Positions 17,158 through 25,330 of a stretch of DNA of 64,000 nt are shown one piece after another. The notes under the pieces are model-generated. The model made no database searches, was not told the origin of the DNA, and worked only from the letters and a program-made list of their open reading frames with translations. Where the stretch lies: contig SWJS01000007.1 in NCBI GenBank assembly GCA_007556525.1, positions 84,791 through 148,790 of the forward strand, given 5' to 3'. The position numbers and the translations under genes are program-made. This DNA comes from Lysobacteraceae bacterium CU05-9 (GTDB lineage: Bacteria > Pseudomonadota > Gammaproteobacteria > Xanthomonadales > Xanthomonadaceae). Numbering within the stretch: position 1 is the stretch's first letter; every line of letters starts with the position of its first letter.

Positions 17158-18204
17158 TTACAACGACTTGCTGTCAATGACGAACCGATACTTCACGTCG
17201 TTCTTCACCATGCGATCGTAGGCGTTGTCGATGTCCTGGATATCAATCATTTCGATATTGGCGACAATGTTGTGTTTCGCACAAAAGTCCAGCATCTCCT
17301 GCGTTTCCGCGATGCCACCAATCAACGAACCTGCAATGGATCGACGCCCGAAGATCAAATTACCAATGTTCGGTGACGGATGCGGATGCTCCGGAACGCC
17401 AACCAACACCATCGTGCCATCGCGCTTCAACAATGAGGTAAACGCGTCGAGGTTATGACTTGCCGCAACGGTGTTGAGAATGAAATCAAAACTGCCACGT
17501 TGCGCCTTCATCTCATCGCCATTGCGCGAGACTACAACTTCATCGGCACCGAGATCCAACGCGTCCTGACGCTTGTTTTCGGAGGTGGTAAATGCAACGA
17601 CGTGAGCTCCCATGGCGTGAGCGATTTTGACACCCATATGACCGAGACCACCGATGCCGACCACGCCGACTTTCTGCCCCGGGCCAACCTTCCAATGGCT
17701 CAATGGGGAATACGTCGTAATACCCGCACACAACAATGGTGCGACGGCGGCGAGTTGATCTTCGGGATGGTTGATTTTCAAAACGAACTTATCGTCCACC
17801 ACGATATGCGATGAGTAGCCGCCTAACGTGTGACCCGGAGCATCTGAAGTGCGACCGTTATAGGTGCCGACGAATCCATTTTCGCAATATTGCTCGAGAC
17901 CGTCTGCGCACGAAGCACAATGCTGGCAACTGTCGACCATGCAGCCCACGCCAACGGTTTCGCCTACTTTGAATTTCGTAACGTCAGAGCCGACCGCCGT
18001 GACGTGACCGACGATTTCATGCCCGGGAACGCACGGATACTTCGTGCCGCCCCACTCAGAGCGAACCGTGTGCAAATCCGAATGGCAGACTCCGCAGAAC
18101 GCGATGTCGATGGCAACGTCGTGCGGACCGACATCACGACGTGTGATGTCCATGGCTTCAAGTGGTTTGTCGCCGGCGTGGGCGCCGAATGCCTTCGTGT
18201 TCAT
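17158..18204 (-). CDS. Zinc-dependent NAD(P) alcohol dehydrogenase (CAD/YahK-like)
   Basis: A 348-residue medium-chain dehydrogenase. Catalytic-zinc residues sit in CGVCHSDLH (about 37-45) and GHEIVGHV; the structural zinc site is the four-Cys segment CQHCASCADGLEQYC; the dinucleotide fold is GIGGLGHMGVKIAHAMG. The pattern and length match the cinnamyl alcohol dehydrogenase-like aldehyde reductases such as E. coli YahK, which reduce a broad range of aldehydes, usually with NADPH. The start has a good site (AAGGGAACTCATG). It lies 54 bases after lipA and 5 bases before mgtC. A detoxifying role for aldehydes is likely but is inference. Confidence 0.92.
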   Translation of the reverse strand: MNTKAFGAHAGDKPLEAMDITRRDVGPHDVAIDIAFCGVCHSDLHTVRSEWGGTKYPCVPGHEIVGHVTAVGSDVTKFKVGETVGVGCMVDSCQHCASCADGLEQYCENGFVGTYNGRTSDAPGHTLGGYSSHIVVDDKFVLKINHPEDQLAAVAPLLCAGITTYSPLSHWKVGPGQKVGVVGIGGLGHMGVKIAHAMGAHVVAFTTSENKRQDALDLGADEVVVSRNGDEMKAQRGSFDFILNTVAASHNLDAFTSLLKRDGTMVLVGVPEHPHPSPNIGNLIFGRRSIAGSLIGGIAETQEMLDFCAKHNIVANIEMIDIQDIDNAYDRMVKNDVKYRFVIDSKSL

Positions 18205-18258
18205 GAGTTCCCTTGTTCAAAAAAATTCTCTACAAGGAAATCATACTCACATTCGCGT

Positions 18259-19257
18259 TTAATCCGCGTAACCGGCTTCCATGGCGGAACGGTCTGCGTG
18301 ATACGACGAACGCACCAATGGACCCGAAGCGACGTGCTGGAAGCCCAGGGCATAACCGAACTCTTCGAGTTCCTTGAACTCTTCCGGCGTCCAGTAACGC
18401 ATGACCGGATGGTGATGCGCCGATGGCTGCAAGTACTGACCAATCGTGATCATGTCGACATCATGCTCGCGCAAGTCACGCAACGTCTGCTGCACTTGCT
18501 CCATCGTTTCGCCCAAGCCAAGCATGACACCCGACTTCGTTGCAACGTCAGGATGCTGCGCCTTGAATCGCTTCAACAACGTCAACGACCATTGATAGTC
18601 GGCGCCTGGACGCACGTTGCGATACAGATCCGGAACCGTTTCGATGTTGTGGTTAAACACATCCGGTGGCGCATCCGCAAAAATCTCCAACGCCCGGTCC
18701 ATCCGTCCCTTGCCACGGAAATCCGGGGTGAGGACTTCAATCTTGGTCTTCGGCGAATGCGTGCGGATCTCATGAATACACGTCGCGAAATGCCCTGCAC
18801 CACCGTCACGCAAATCATCGCGATCAACCGACGTCACGACGACATACTTCAATGCCATGTCCTTGATCGTCAACGCAAGCTTCAATGGCTCCGCCTGATC
18901 CGGCGGCTTCGGACGGCCATGCGCGACATCGCAGAACGAACAGCGGCGCGTGCAGACTTCACCGAGAATCATGAAGGTCGCGGTACCATGCGAAAAACAC
19001 TCATGGATATTCGGACACGACGCTTCTTCGCAAACCGTCACCAACGAATTGGCACGCAGCTTCTCTTTCAGCTTCTCGACTGCATTCCCCGTCGGCAAAC
19101 GCACGCGAATCCAGGATGGCTTACGCAACGTTTCAACTTGCTGGAATTGCACGGGTGAGCGCGCGATCTTGTCTTCCGCAACTTGCTTCACGCCCTCTTC
19201 CAAAGGCGCGGTGAGATTCAATGGGATGGACTTGCTGACAGGATTGGTCGTAGACAC
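18259..19257 (-). CDS. lipA: Lipoyl synthase
   Basis: A 332-residue radical-SAM enzyme that inserts two sulfurs into octanoyl groups on lipoyl domains of 2-oxoacid dehydrogenases and GcvH. Auxiliary cluster Cys residues are in [12 protein letters not shown], the SAM cluster is CTRRCSFC (then DVAHGRP), and the C-terminal RSSYHAD supplies the serine that ligates the auxiliary cluster. The start is a GTG (19257) giving MSTTNP; the upstream ribosome site is weak. lipB ends 12 bases upstream, so the two are one operon with ybeD and dacC before them, as in E. coli, where the block is dacA-ybeD-lipB-(ybeF)-lipA. Confidence 0.97.
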   Translation of the reverse strand: MSTTNPVSKSIPLNLTAPLEEGVKQVAEDKIARSPVQFQQVETLRKPSWIRVRLPTGNAVEKLKEKLRANSLVTVCEEASCPNIHECFSHGTATFMILGEVCTRRCSFCDVAHGRPKPPDQAEPLKLALTIKDMALKYVVVTSVDRDDLRDGGAGHFATCIHEIRTHSPKTKIEVLTPDFRGKGRMDRALEIFADAPPDVFNHNIETVPDLYRNVRPGADYQWSLTLLKRFKAQHPDVATKSGVMLGLGETMEQVQQTLRDLREHDVDMITIGQYLQPSAHHHPVMRYWTPEEFKELEEFGYALGFQHVASGPLVRSSYHADRSAMEAGYAD

Positions 19258-19269
19258 TTCAAACTCGAG

Positions 19270-19935
19270 TTATGCGATGACAGGCAACTCGTTCGGCGCT
19301 TGATCCAGCGAAAACCCGAACAATTTCGCCACCTTCTCCAGCAGCACAGGCTTCACTGCGTCGATGCCGGAGGGACCCCCTAAGTCTAACATGCTGGTCA
19401 CTGCGAGCCCCTCGTAACCACACGGGTTAATCCGCTGAAACGGCTCCAGATCCATCGCAATATTGAACGCCAAACCATGGAAAGTCCGACCGTGACGGAC
19501 GCGGATGCCGAGAGCACCAATCTTGGCATCCCCAACATATACCCCAGGCGCACCTTCACGACGCAGCGCGGTGATATTCCACTCTTCGCACGTATCGATC
19601 ATCGCCTGCTCAACCCGACAGACATACTCGCGCACGCTGATGCCCAACCGAATCAAGTCAATCAGCGGATACAAAACGATCTGGCCCGGACCGTGATAAG
19701 TCACCTGACCACCACGGTCCACTTTGATCACCGGAATATCGCCCGGTGCCAAAACATGTTCCGGCCGCCCCGCCTGCCCCAGCGTAAACACGGGATCATG
19801 TTCGACGAGCCATAGCTCATCTTCCGACTCCGCCGTGCGCGCATCGGTAAATGCCGACATCGCGTGCCACACCGGCTCATAAGCCATGCGGCCCAAATCG
19901 CGGACTTTCGCGTGACGTTGGATTACAGCGTCCAC
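19270..19935 (-). CDS. lipB: Lipoyl(octanoyl) transferase
   Basis: A 221-residue enzyme that moves the octanoyl group from octanoyl-ACP to the lysine of lipoyl domains, forming the substrate of LipA. The expected catalytic pair is present: Cys in NPCGYEG and Lys in [10 protein letters not shown], together with [10 protein letters not shown] (the ATP-independent acyl-binding loop). The start is GTG at 19935, overlapping the ybeD end by 13 bases, so coupled translation is likely. The family also includes a lipoate ligase branch; the [11 protein letters not shown] block and conserved Cys/Lys place it with LipB. Confidence 0.96.
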   Translation of the reverse strand: MDAVIQRHAKVRDLGRMAYEPVWHAMSAFTDARTAESEDELWLVEHDPVFTLGQAGRPEHVLAPGDIPVIKVDRGGQVTYHGPGQIVLYPLIDLIRLGISVREYVCRVEQAMIDTCEEWNITALRREGAPGVYVGDAKIGALGIRVRHGRTFHGLAFNIAMDLEPFQRINPCGYEGLAVTSMLDLGGPSGIDAVKPVLLEKVAKLFGFSLDQAPNELPVIA

Positions 19936-20198
19936 TTCACTTCTGGATGACTACGCAGCAACTCATGCGCGAGATCGTATTCTTCACGCGATGCTGCTTC
20001 GAACGAAATGCGCACGGACACATACTTGCCCGTGGACGATTCCTTCCAGCTGATCGATTCCGAAATCAACTTCATTCCGGCTTCTTCGAGCAACTTCGGC
20101 AACTCATCCTGCAAGTTGGCTTCCTTCGCACCCATCGCGCTCAATTCGAACACGCCGGGAAACTGGAACCCTTGTTCGTCGTTGGTTGGCTCGACCAT
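19923..20198 (-). CDS. ybeD: YbeD/DUF493 family protein
   Basis: A 91-residue protein of the UPF0250/DUF493 family. The ATG at 20198 is chosen because AAGGAG sits 8 bases upstream; the open frame extends to 20243 without support. The fold resembles the ACT-like regulatory domain of phosphoglycerate dehydrogenase, and E. coli YbeD is encoded between dacA and lipB as here, so a link to lipoate or peptidoglycan metabolism has been suggested from position only. Its function is unknown. Confidence 0.88.
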   Translation of the reverse strand: MVEPTNDEQGFQFPGVFELSAMGAKEANLQDELPKLLEEAGMKLISESISWKESSTGKYVSVRISFEAASREEYDLAHELLRSHPEVKWTL

Positions 20199-20209
20199 TC
20201 GAGTACTCC

Positions 20210-21445
20210 TTAACCTTGGAACCACATCATGATGGAATCCCAAATGCGACGGAAAAAACCACCTTCCGCAACATCTTCCATCGCCACCAATGGAACTTGC
20301 GTGACGACCTTATCGCCTTGCATGACCTTCACCGAACCGACCGATTGGCCTTTCTTGATCGGAGCCACAATCGACTTCTGAATGTCCATGATTGGCTTCA
20401 AAGCGCCGGTTTGTCCGCGTGGCACGACAACGACCAACGGTGTTGCAACGCCAACGTTCAACTGCTGCGCCGCACCCTTGAAAACGCGGGGCGTTGCAAT
20501 CGCCTTGCCTGCATCGTAAATCTTGTGCGCTTCAAAGAAGCGGAAGCCCCAGTTCAAAATCGCCAAGCTATCGCTCGAACGCTGTTCCATCGACGTGGAA
20601 CCCAATACGACCGACACCAAACGCATGTCGCCGCGCTTCGCCGACGCCATCAAGCAGTAACCGGCTGCCGCAGTGTGACCAGTCTTAATACCGTCAACGG
20701 TGCTATCGCGCCACAACAACAAGTTGCGGTTCTGTTGCGTGATTGGACCGACCGTGAACTCCTTGATCGAGTTGTACGAATAAGCCTTCGGATAATCGTT
20801 CGCAAGCGCGCGACCGAGCAGTGCCAGATCATATGCAGTGCTGTAATGATTCGCGTCCGGCAAACCGGTTGGATTCATGAAGTGCGTGTTCTTCATGCCG
20901 ATCTTCGCCGCGTAGTGATTCATCAAATCCGCGAAAGCTTCCGGCGTACCGGCAACGTGTTCTGCCAGAGCGATCGCGGCATCGTTACCCGACTGCACGA
21001 CCATACCCTTGTCCATTTCGATCAATGGTGCAGTTTGATTGACCGGAAAGCCCGAGTACGAGCCATCTGTACCTGCACCGCCTTCGCGCCAGGCGCGCTC
21101 GGTCATCATGACTTGATCATCTTCCTTCACGCGACCCGCAGCCAACTCAGCGGCAATCACATAAGCCGTCATGACTTTCGTGATGCTTGCAGGCTCTAAA
21201 CGCTCGTTGTAGTTCTGCCCGGCGAGAATGCGACCACTCGCTGCATCCAGCAAAACCCACGCCGTACCGACGACTGCAGGAGGTGCAGCGATGGTGCCTG
21301 GCTGCGTCGATTGCGCGGCCGGTGCTGGCGCTGGAATCGGTTGTGGCTTGGGCGGAACGGTTTGAGCGATGGCTGCGCCGATGGCAAGGGTTGCGGTGGC
21401 GGCAATGGCGGCTTTGGCAAGACGCGAGGTCAGGCGATTCTTCAT
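20210..21445 (-). CDS. dacC: D-alanyl-D-alanine carboxypeptidase (PBP5/6 type)
   Basis: A 411-residue penicillin-binding protein that removes the terminal D-Ala from peptidoglycan pentapeptides in the periplasm. The signal peptide (residues 1-28) is followed by a Pro/Ala-rich stretch, then the three serine-enzyme motifs: Ser87-I-T-Lys90, Ser152-G-Asn154 and Lys254-T-G. The C-terminal beta domain ends in GFFRRIWDSIMMWFQG, an amphipathic helix like the membrane anchor of PBP5. The start at 21445 is favoured over 21472 because GGAG precedes it and the signal begins at once. The choice of dacA or dacC as the name is arbitrary. A TAAAAT box at 21511-21506 is a possible -10. Confidence 0.95.
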   Translation of the reverse strand: MKNRLTSRLAKAAIAATATLAIGAAIAQTVPPKPQPIPAPAPAAQSTQPGTIAAPPAVVGTAWVLLDAASGRILAGQNYNERLEPASITKVMTAYVIAAELAAGRVKEDDQVMMTERAWREGGAGTDGSYSGFPVNQTAPLIEMDKGMVVQSGNDAAIALAEHVAGTPEAFADLMNHYAAKIGMKNTHFMNPTGLPDANHYSTAYDLALLGRALANDYPKAYSYNSIKEFTVGPITQQNRNLLLWRDSTVDGIKTGHTAAAGYCLMASAKRGDMRLVSVVLGSTSMEQRSSDSLAILNWGFRFFEAHKIYDAGKAIATPRVFKGAAQQLNVGVATPLVVVVPRGQTGALKPIMDIQKSIVAPIKKGQSVGSVKVMQGDKVVTQVPLVAMEDVAEGGFFRRIWDSIMMWFQG

Positions 21446-21540
21446 AAAACTGGAAATACTCCGCGTCGACATTGCATCGACGGTACAGCGAAAAGGGAAT
21501 CAATGATTTTAGCGGTATTCTGCCTGGATAGGAAATGAAA

Positions 21541-21561
21541 ATGCCTGCAATTTGCAGGCAT
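21541..21561 (-). terminator. Rho-independent terminator downstream of rlpA
   Basis: Perfect inverted repeat ATGCCTGCAA / TTGCAGGCAT; read on the minus strand it is followed by TTTCATTTCC. It starts 9 bases after the rlpA stop and would separate rlpA from dacC. Confidence 0.8.
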
Positions 21562-21569
21562 TTCCGGGA

Positions 21570-22982
21570 TTACATCACGCGTTGCGGTTTCCCTAAACCT
21601 AAACGTGAGATCTGCTCAATCACTGCATAGGATTCCGCGACCGCAACCGGGCCCACACGTAGCCGCCAAATCTTCGCGCCGGTCGTTGTCATGCCATCTT
21701 GCAACATCGCGCCAGTGATACCCGCGGCGAGCAATCGGTCGCGGGCACTCATCGCATTCGCTTCACTGCTGAAACTTGCGACTTGCAAAATCACTTCACC
21801 CGGACCCGGTGCTGCCGTTGCCGTTGTGACTGCGGAAGCACTCGCAACCATCACTGGCTCGGGTGCCGTCGTGTTCGCAACAGCCTGATCCATCAATTGA
21901 TCGGTCGTTGCAGCGATCGGCGCCGCATCGACAGCGCGCGGCTTGCCGGTTGCGATCGTGATTTTCTGCTCCTTCATCCACGCATCGAAGTGATCCGCTG
22001 ACATCTGCTGTCCGTTCTGCGACATGTTGAAGCGCGCCGCCTCTGGGCGGAACTCAGGCTTCGCTGCAGGAACCGTCGCCGTCATGACAGCGGCAGAGCT
22101 AGTGACGACTGCGGTGGTCGATGTGGCGGGTACCACAGTTGGCGACGCAGTCGTGACGGTAGCACTCGTTGATACTGCGGCGGCCGGCACGTAGACCGGT
22201 GCTGCCGGTTGCGACGGTAACGTCGCTTGCGCGATGACGTTTGGATTTGCTTTGGCCATCAACGGGTTCGATGCGTACGACGGTCCCGTTGGCTGCAACG
22301 CCTCAACGCTCACGCGACCGGTGCCCTTGGCAACGATGCCGATCTTGGTTGCTGCAGCGAGGCTCAAGTCAACGACGCGACCGTCATGAAACGGCCCGCG
22401 ATCATTGACGCGAACGACAACACTCTGTCCGTTATCGAGATTCGTGATGCGCGCGAAACTTGGAATCGGCAGCGACTTGTGTGCCGCACTGAACGCGTAC
22501 ATGTCATACACCTCACGGTTGGAGGTGAGGCGGCCGTGGAATTTTTTGCCGTAGTAAGAAGCCAGACCGACTTCCTTGAAGCCGCGCGTATCATCCATCA
22601 CGCGATATTCCTTGCCGAGCACCGTATACGACGGTTTGTTGCCGATCGCCGAGCGCTCCAGATGCACGACGTCAGGCTCCGGAATCAAATGCGCATCAAC
22701 GGTGATGCCTGCGATGCTGTCCTTGACGCCTGGCTTATACAAACCACCTGCGACGTAATTTCCACGCGTCGATGGATCTTCCACGGCAGGCGCATACGGC
22801 GAAACTTTCTTCGGAGTTTCCGGGAAGTTGTGCGTCACATGCGGAACGATCGAACCATCCAGAATCGATTGTGGGTCGGCCGTCGATTCAGCCGGTGCAC
22901 TCGCAGTATTGGTTGGAACCGTTTGACATGCAGCCAATGCAAACGCAAGGGCGGAAATGGAACCTAATTGAAGTCGACGCAT
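21570..22982 (-). CDS. rlpA: Septal ring lytic transglycosylase RlpA with SPOR domain
   Basis: A 470-residue outer-membrane lipoprotein with signal MRRLQLGSISALAFALAAC (Cys19). A double-psi beta-barrel core (about 140-235) contains YYGKKFHGRLTSN and VVRVNDRGPFHDGRVVDLS, the latter with the catalytic Asp of RlpA enzymes. A long Ala/Thr/Val-rich linker (about 240-320) precedes a C-terminal SPOR domain (about 395-470, VILQVASFSS), which binds glycan strands stripped of stem peptides at the septum. RlpA cleaves naked glycan strands, helping daughter cells separate. It follows mltB by 40 bases; its own terminator follows. Confidence 0.94.
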   Translation of the reverse strand: MRRLQLGSISALAFALAACQTVPTNTASAPAESTADPQSILDGSIVPHVTHNFPETPKKVSPYAPAVEDPSTRGNYVAGGLYKPGVKDSIAGITVDAHLIPEPDVVHLERSAIGNKPSYTVLGKEYRVMDDTRGFKEVGLASYYGKKFHGRLTSNREVYDMYAFSAAHKSLPIPSFARITNLDNGQSVVVRVNDRGPFHDGRVVDLSLAAATKIGIVAKGTGRVSVEALQPTGPSYASNPLMAKANPNVIAQATLPSQPAAPVYVPAAAVSTSATVTTASPTVVPATSTTAVVTSSAAVMTATVPAAKPEFRPEAARFNMSQNGQQMSADHFDAWMKEQKITIATGKPRAVDAAPIAATTDQLMDQAVANTTAPEPVMVASASAVTTATAAPGPGEVILQVASFSSEANAMSARDRLLAAGITGAMLQDGMTTTGAKIWRLRVGPVAVAESYAVIEQISRLGLGKPQRVM

Positions 22983-23022
22983 AAGATTTTAGCCTTTGAT
23001 TTCGACAAAAAGTCTCTGGAAT

Positions 23023-24162
23023 TTACTTCGCGATTTCGCGTGACAACTCGTAAGTCGCCATGCCGTAATGCTTGGAAATGTTGTAGCGCGTAATGGCATA
23101 GAAATTCTGGAAGCTATACCAATACTCAGGACCGTTCACTCCATCGAGACGGAAAATATTCGCCTTCGCCGTCGCCGTCACCGGAATCAACGGACGGAAG
23201 CCGCGATCGGCAAGTTGCTGCACCGTGTAAACAGGATCCAGCGATTCAGGCGTAATGTCCTTCGCGTTGTCATCGCGCGTCGCACGCAACGTCACGGTAC
23301 CGCCGCGAACCCAACCACCGCGCTTCACGAAGTAGTTGGCAATCGACGCCATCGCATCGCGCTTGGAATTGAACAAGTCCGCGCGACCATCACCGTCACC
23401 GTCGACTGCGAGTTCCATGTAGCTCGATGGCATGAACTGACCGAGGCCCATTGCACCGGCATAGCTACCTTGCAACTTCGTGATGTCCATCCGCTCGCGC
23501 TTGCCCATCGCGAACAGTTCCATGAATTCATTGCGGAAAAAAGCTTCCCGACGCGCTTCACGGTCCGCCTTCGCTGGATCGCCCGAGCGTGGGTAGAAAA
23601 AGCCGAGCGTGTACAGCGCATCGACGACATTCGTCTTACCCATGTTCGCGCCCCAACCGGTTTCGACGCCCATGATCGCGGTAATGATTTCCTTCGGCAC
23701 GCCGTATGCAGCTTCAACGCGTTGCAGGTCCGCAAGGTTTTCGGCGATGAACTTTTTGCCACCGCTGATACGCGCAGGCGTAATGAAAATCGGACGGTAC
23801 TCGGCCCAGGTCTTGCTGGTTTCAGCTGGCTTCGACATCAACGCAATGATGCTGTCACGCTTCTCTGCCTGATTCAAAACACCACGGATGTAATCGGCAT
23901 CGACGCCGAACTTGGCAGATGTGCGTCGAATGAAATCTTCCTTCGCTTCCGCAAGCTTCATCGGTGGCAGTGGATCCGGGAGCGGATTGGTTCCAGGCTT
24001 CGGTAGCGATGAAGGAGGCGTCGCAGGCGTCGGCGTCTCGACAACGACCGGAGCCGGAGTGTGCGTTGGTTCCTGTTCCGACGAGTACATCGATGCGCAG
24101 GAGGTGAGGACAAGTGCGGCAGCGCCGACCAGGGAAATACGTGTCAAAGTCTTTTGCGTCAT
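23023..24162 (-). CDS. mltB: Lytic murein transglycosylase B
   Basis: A 379-residue lipoprotein from the ATG at 24162 (signal MTQKTLTRISLVGAAALVLTSC, Cys22), then a Pro/Thr-rich spacer to about residue 70. The SLT/MltB catalytic region contains Glu167 in IMGVETGWGANMG, the general acid of GH103 enzymes, and the following block AYAGAMGLGQFMPSSY-like (here YAGAMGLGQFMPSSYMEL). The enzyme cleaves the MurNAc-GlcNAc bond to form anhydro-MurNAc. It is encoded 55 bases after rodA, giving the order mrdA-rodA-mltB-rlpA-dacC that couples synthesis and trimming of the wall. Confidence 0.95.
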   Translation of the reverse strand: MTQKTLTRISLVGAAALVLTSCASMYSSEQEPTHTPAPVVVETPTPATPPSSLPKPGTNPLPDPLPPMKLAEAKEDFIRRTSAKFGVDADYIRGVLNQAEKRDSIIALMSKPAETSKTWAEYRPIFITPARISGGKKFIAENLADLQRVEAAYGVPKEIITAIMGVETGWGANMGKTNVVDALYTLGFFYPRSGDPAKADREARREAFFRNEFMELFAMGKRERMDITKLQGSYAGAMGLGQFMPSSYMELAVDGDGDGRADLFNSKRDAMASIANYFVKRGGWVRGGTVTLRATRDDNAKDITPESLDPVYTVQQLADRGFRPLIPVTATAKANIFRLDGVNGPEYWYSFQNFYAITRYNISKHYGMATYELSREIAK

Positions 24163-24217
24163 GACGTTGAGAATATCACGCAAGTTACGGATTTTTCATT
24201 AATTTTTGAACAAAAAA

Positions 24218-25330
24218 TTAATTCCGCACCTTCGAGTTTCGATAGTAGCCAACCGACATCACAATCCCCATACCCGTGAGTAGGGAGACTGCCGAGGTTC
24301 CGCCGTAACTCAAAAGTGGCATCGGAACGCCGACGACCGGCAGCAAATTCGAAATCATGCCGCCATTGACGATCACGTAGGTGCAGAACGCGAGCCCCAG
24401 CGCACCCGCGACCATGCGGCCCCAGCCATCCTTCGAATTCATCGCGATCCAAAGGCAACGCAGAACAACGATTGCATACAACGCGAACACCACTGCAACG
24501 CCAATCCAACCCCACTCTTCGCTGAAGACCGCGAACGCGAAGTCCGTCGTGTGCTCCGGAATGTAATTCAGATGAGACTGCGTCCCGAGCCCGAAGCCCT
24601 TACCCGTAAATCCGCCACTGCCGATTGCGATCTTGGATTGGATGATGTTCCAACCTGCCCCTTGAGGATCATTTTCCGGGTTAAAAAACGTCAGAATCCG
24701 ATCCTTCTGATACGGCCTCAACAAGAAGAACCACGCAACCGGCGCAATCGCTGCAACGCCAGCAAACGCAGCGCCGAAGTACCACCACGACAAGCCCGCG
24801 AGATACAGGACGAACGCACCGCTGATCGCGACGAGCATCGCTGTACCGAAGTCAGGCTGTTTCAAAATCAGCAGCACCGGAATGCCGATCAAAATCGCCG
24901 CACGGATCACCACCGGAAACTTCGGTGGCAACGCTTGCTGATTGAGATACCACGCGACAATCATTGGCAACGTGATCTTCAACAATTCCGCTGGCTGGAA
25001 GTAAAAAATCCCCAAATTCAACCAAAGATTTCCGTGTCTGCCCTGCCCGATCAGCAGCACCAAGACCAACGGAATCAACGAAGCAACGAACGCATGCGGC
25101 GCAAAATTCCTCATCGCCGCAGGCGACACGCGACTGAGAACCCACATGATGCCGAAGCCGATCACATAGCGCGCACCCTGCGCAATCACGGGACGCATGG
25201 TGCCATCACCGGCACTGTGCTGCGTCACTAAGCCCACGATCATCAAGCCGAACAACGCAGCCATGAGAATCGGGTCAATGCTTCTGAGCAAATGCCGTGT
25301 CAGATCAAGGAACCAACGGAACAGACTCAT
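24218..25330 (-). CDS. rodA: Peptidoglycan glycosyltransferase RodA
   Basis: A 370-residue SEDS-family membrane protein with ten predicted helices. It polymerises lipid II into glycan strands in the elongasome with PBP2 (MrdA). Family motifs are visible: WLNLGIFYFQPAELLKI, FGTAMLVAISG, and the C-terminal NGGMISNLLPVVGVPMPLLSYGGTS with the conserved Pro and Gly-Gly-Thr-Ser. The gene overlaps the end of mrdA by ATGA (25327-25330), a strong coupling signal, matching the fixed partnership of the two proteins. Confidence 0.97.
   Translation of the reverse strand: MSLFRWFLDLTRHLLRSIDPILMAALFGLMIVGLVTQHSAGDGTMRPVIAQGARYVIGFGIMWVLSRVSPAAMRNFAPHAFVASLIPLVLVLLIGQGRHGNLWLNLGIFYFQPAELLKITLPMIVAWYLNQQALPPKFPVVIRAAILIGIPVLLILKQPDFGTAMLVAISGAFVLYLAGLSWWYFGAAFAGVAAIAPVAWFFLLRPYQKDRILTFFNPENDPQGAGWNIIQSKIAIGSGGFTGKGFGLGTQSHLNYIPEHTTDFAFAVFSEEWGWIGVAVVFALYAIVVLRCLWIAMNSKDGWGRMVAGALGLAFCTYVIVNGGMISNLLPVVGVPMPLLSYGGTSAVSLLTGMGIVMSVGYYRNSKVRN

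Noticed and set aside
17890..19158. Long plus-strand open frame across adh and lipA
   Set aside because: Runs through two unrelated conserved genes on the other strand; a codon-bias artefact.
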